A model generated the notes under the pieces. The model did not search any database, was not told where the DNA came from, and saw only the letters and a program-made list of their open reading frames with translations. This document shows positions 6,435 to 8,057 of a DNA stretch of 8,057 nucleotides, in pieces (position 1 is the first letter of the stretch; the number at the start of each line of letters is the position of its first letter). Source of the stretch: JALSJK01 sp964530345. GTDB lineage: Bacteria > Pseudomonadota > Gammaproteobacteria > Methylococcales > Methylomonadaceae. The stretch covers positions 1 through 8,057 of the forward strand of contig CAZGYJ010000132.1 in NCBI GenBank assembly GCA_964530345.1, in the 5' to 3' direction. Made by a program: the position numbers and the translations under genes.

Positions 6435-6839
6435 ATGACCGACATTACTGAATTGAGTGAAAATTCTGACGATCTATTCAAGCTCGATTTCATAGAAAAT
6501 CTGCCAGAAAACAAACGATTTGCAGTTCGATATATAAGATCAAATATCAAAGCATCAGTATTAAAAGTGCGACTTTTTGGTTTTGGTAGACCCTTAGGTC
6601 TTGATCTGCTAGATATCAGTTCCAAAGGCGCGCTCATTTCATCCCAAAAAAAATTGAAAAAAAATAAAAAACTAACCCTGATTCTGGAATTTGAGGACGG
6701 CAAGGTTTTTGAAATTAAATCGAAAATTGTTCGCTTCGAAAAAGATCAAAAATATCGGTATGGTATAAAATTCGACCGCTTCCATAATGAATTAGGCAAT
6801 TATTTACTCAAAACCCAGGACGATTTGATTTTTCGTTAA
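6435..6839 (+). CDS. Small PilZ-domain protein, probable c-di-GMP effector
   Basis: A 134-residue cytoplasmic protein. It carries the two parts of the c-di-GMP binding signature of PilZ domains: RxxxR at R28-R32 (RFAVR) and DxSxxG at 60-65 (DISSKG). The rest fits the small beta barrel that follows, including SKIVRFEKDQKYRYGIKF near the end. Residues 1-24 form an acidic N-terminal tail. No output domain is attached, so it would act by binding a partner, as stand-alone PilZ proteins do; the partner cannot be told from sequence. I prefer the ATG at 6435. The frame extends to a TTG at 6408, adding nine residues. Neither start has a clear Shine-Dalgarno sequence. It is divergent from the ABC operon and 42 bases upstream of the MOSC gene, with which it may be cotranscribed. 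Confidence 0.87.
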   Translation: MTDITELSENSDDLFKLDFIENLPENKRFAVRYIRSNIKASVLKVRLFGFGRPLGLDLLDISSKGALISSQKKLKKNKKLTLILEFEDGKVFEIKSKIVRFEKDQKYRYGIKFDRFHNELGNYLLKTQDDLIFR

Positions 6840-6881
6840 GTATTTGGCATTGTTGATTGAATAAGAATATTTTTTTCAATC

Positions 6882-7727
6882 ATGACACAAACCAAATTAC
6901 AAGATATTTTTATCTACCCCATTAAATCTTGCGCTGGAATCCGTGCCAACCAATGGTCAGTGACCCAAAAAGGACTGAAATATGATCGCCAATGGATGAT
7001 CATAGACCAAAACGGGCAATTCCTTAGCCAGCGCAAACTTCCACAAATGGCTTTGATCCAACCTACAATTTTGGACCAACAGCTTGCTCTTTCAGCACCA
7101 GAAATGGAAGAAATTAAATTTAGCCTGAAATTACCAGAAACTTCTGAAGTTTTGCAAGTCAATATTTGGCAAGACCAATGTCGGGCAAAATCAGTCTCAC
7201 ACGAACTTGATCAATGGTTGAGTGATTTTTTGAAAATAAATTGTAAGCTGGTATTTCAGGATCAAAACGACATTCGCCAGGTTGACCAACAATATGCAAA
7301 ACCACAAGACCAAGTCTATTTTTCAGATGGATTCCCATTTTTGATCATTTCAGAAAATTCTCTAGCTGACCTAAATTCACGAATGCCTTATCAAATATCC
7401 ATGTTACGTTTTCGCCCAAATCTTGTCATTTCAGGTTGCCGAAGTTTTGCTGAAGACTATTGGCGGGAAATTAAGATTGGCGAAATCAGTTTCCGCTTGC
7501 CAAAGCCCTGCTCCCGTTGTCCGATACCCAATATTGATCCCAAAACAGGCAAAACTAGCAAACATACCATCAAAACGCTCAATCAATATCGTAGATTTAA
7601 TAATCAAGTGTATTTTGGCCAAAATGCCCTGCACAATGAATCAGGCGTACTCAATGTAAACGATCCGGTAAAAGTTCTTGTGACCGGTGACCCACAGCCA
7701 CCTCTGCTCAATACCAACCCCTACTAA
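6882..7727 (+). CDS. MOSC-domain protein, YcbX/mARC-like (molybdenum cofactor)
   Basis: A 281-residue protein. The N-terminus (LQDIFIYPIKSCAGI at 6-20, then KGLKYDRQWMIID at 30-42) is the MOSC N-terminal beta-barrel domain. The second half (about 140-275) is the MOSC domain, with SDGFPFLIISENSLADLN, FRPNLVISG and the cysteine motif KPCSRCPIPNIDP containing C210 and C213. One of these should be the conserved cysteine that binds the molybdenum cofactor. In YcbX and mARC the family reduces N-hydroxylated compounds; that activity here is inferred from homology. E. coli YcbX is about 370 residues and ends in a 2Fe-2S ferredoxin domain. This protein stops after the MOSC domain, so it would need a separate electron donor. 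No signal peptide is present. The ATG has only a weak purine stretch upstream. It follows the PilZ gene by 42 bases on the same strand. Confidence 0.9.
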   Translation: MTQTKLQDIFIYPIKSCAGIRANQWSVTQKGLKYDRQWMIIDQNGQFLSQRKLPQMALIQPTILDQQLALSAPEMEEIKFSLKLPETSEVLQVNIWQDQCRAKSVSHELDQWLSDFLKINCKLVFQDQNDIRQVDQQYAKPQDQVYFSDGFPFLIISENSLADLNSRMPYQISMLRFRPNLVISGCRSFAEDYWREIKIGEISFRLPKPCSRCPIPNIDPKTGKTSKHTIKTLNQYRRFNNQVYFGQNALHNESGVLNVNDPVKVLVTGDPQPPLLNTNPY

Positions 7728-8057
7728 GTTCATAGTTATTTCACAAAAGACAAAAAATTTAACCTGTCCTGCTCAAGTCATTTATTTTAATGCTATATGA
7801 ATTTTATTTACAATAAAATCAATAAGTAAAGCCATATTAATCCGAGTTTTCCTACGGCACAAAAATATTTTTCGCAATAATTGTTGAGCCTCAAGGAAAA
7901 TTATCTTACGCATTTAAGAATATCTTGTTCAGAACGCATCAGTTTTTGTGAAGGACCAGGCGAAAAAACCCAGAAAAAGCAAGCTATTAGAATATTTTTC
8001 AATGCTGTCATTCGTAACAAATGGTGTGCTATAAATGAGCGTGAAAGGTATAAACCC
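7728..8057. other. AT-rich right-edge region without a convincing gene
   Basis: No RNA gene, clear terminator or long open frame is seen after the MOSC stop. On the minus strand two overlapping frames enter from the window edge and stay open for about 40 and 50 codons. One contains a possible 36-residue ORF (ATG at 8011, stop at 7901) with a hydrophobic start, MTALKNILIACFFWVF, but no Shine-Dalgarno sequence. A 7-bp inverted repeat pairs TTTTCCT (7847-7853) with AGGAAAA (7894-7900), and TTGAGCCTCAA lies just inside its right arm. On the plus strand, TGCTATAAA near 8027-8035 resembles an extended -10 element pointing off the right edge. The region may hold a gene remnant or the upstream region of a gene outside the window. 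Confidence 0.4.

Noticed and set aside
1..8057. CRISPR arrays, tRNA or rRNA genes, insertion sequences, phage or toxin-antitoxin modules
   Set aside because: No spaced direct repeats, cloverleaf-like sequences, transposase motifs or paired small toxin-like ORFs were seen on either strand.

Overview
The window looks like an AT-rich gammaproteobacterial chromosome segment. The best clue to lifestyle is a four-gene block matching the ABC-transporter/beta-propeller set that accompanies PQQ-dependent alcohol dehydrogenase systems. That block is common in methylotrophs, methanotrophs and alcohol-oxidising pseudomonads. The large helical/PilZ-like protein beside it is also a gammaproteobacterial type. 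A methylotroph-like gammaproteobacterium is my inference; no rRNA or other taxonomic marker is present.

Layout, left to right. (a) 72-659 (-): a single-pass membrane protein of unknown function with an acidic hendecad coiled coil inside and a small Cys-containing, probably SH3-like domain outside. It has its own candidate promoter and a good ribosome binding site. (b) 892-2466 (-): a 524-residue protein with a long helical N-terminus and a degenerate PilZ-like C-terminus. (c) 2558-6262 (-): a compact operon transcribed leftward in the order periplasmic binding protein, seven-repeat YVTN beta-propeller, ABC ATPase, ABC-2 permease. The last three genes are joined by ATGA stop/start overlaps. 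(d) 6263-6434: a divergent regulatory region holding a perfect 10-bp inverted repeat in the leader of the ABC operon. (e) 6435-6839 (+): a small PilZ protein with an intact c-di-GMP binding signature. (f) 6882-7727 (+): a MOSC-domain (YcbX/mARC-like) molybdenum-cofactor protein. (g) 7728-8057: no convincing gene.

How the genes may work together: the binding protein and propeller carry Sec signal peptides and act in the periplasm, while the ATPase and permease form an inner-membrane transporter. In known systems these four accompany PQQ-dependent alcohol oxidation, but no dehydrogenase or PQQ biosynthesis gene lies in the window and the substrate is unknown. Two PilZ-type proteins flank the operon, one with the c-di-GMP motif and one without, but nothing in the sequence proves a functional link.

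Several starts were moved inward from the longest open frame, on the basis of ribosome binding sites, signal peptides and start codon type: the binding protein to 6262, the propeller to 5048, the ATPase to 4098 and the small PilZ protein to 6435. I did not find a clearly undescribed system. The most unusual points are the import-type binding protein paired with an export-type permease, the degenerate ABC signature motif, and the strong palindrome in the operon leader.
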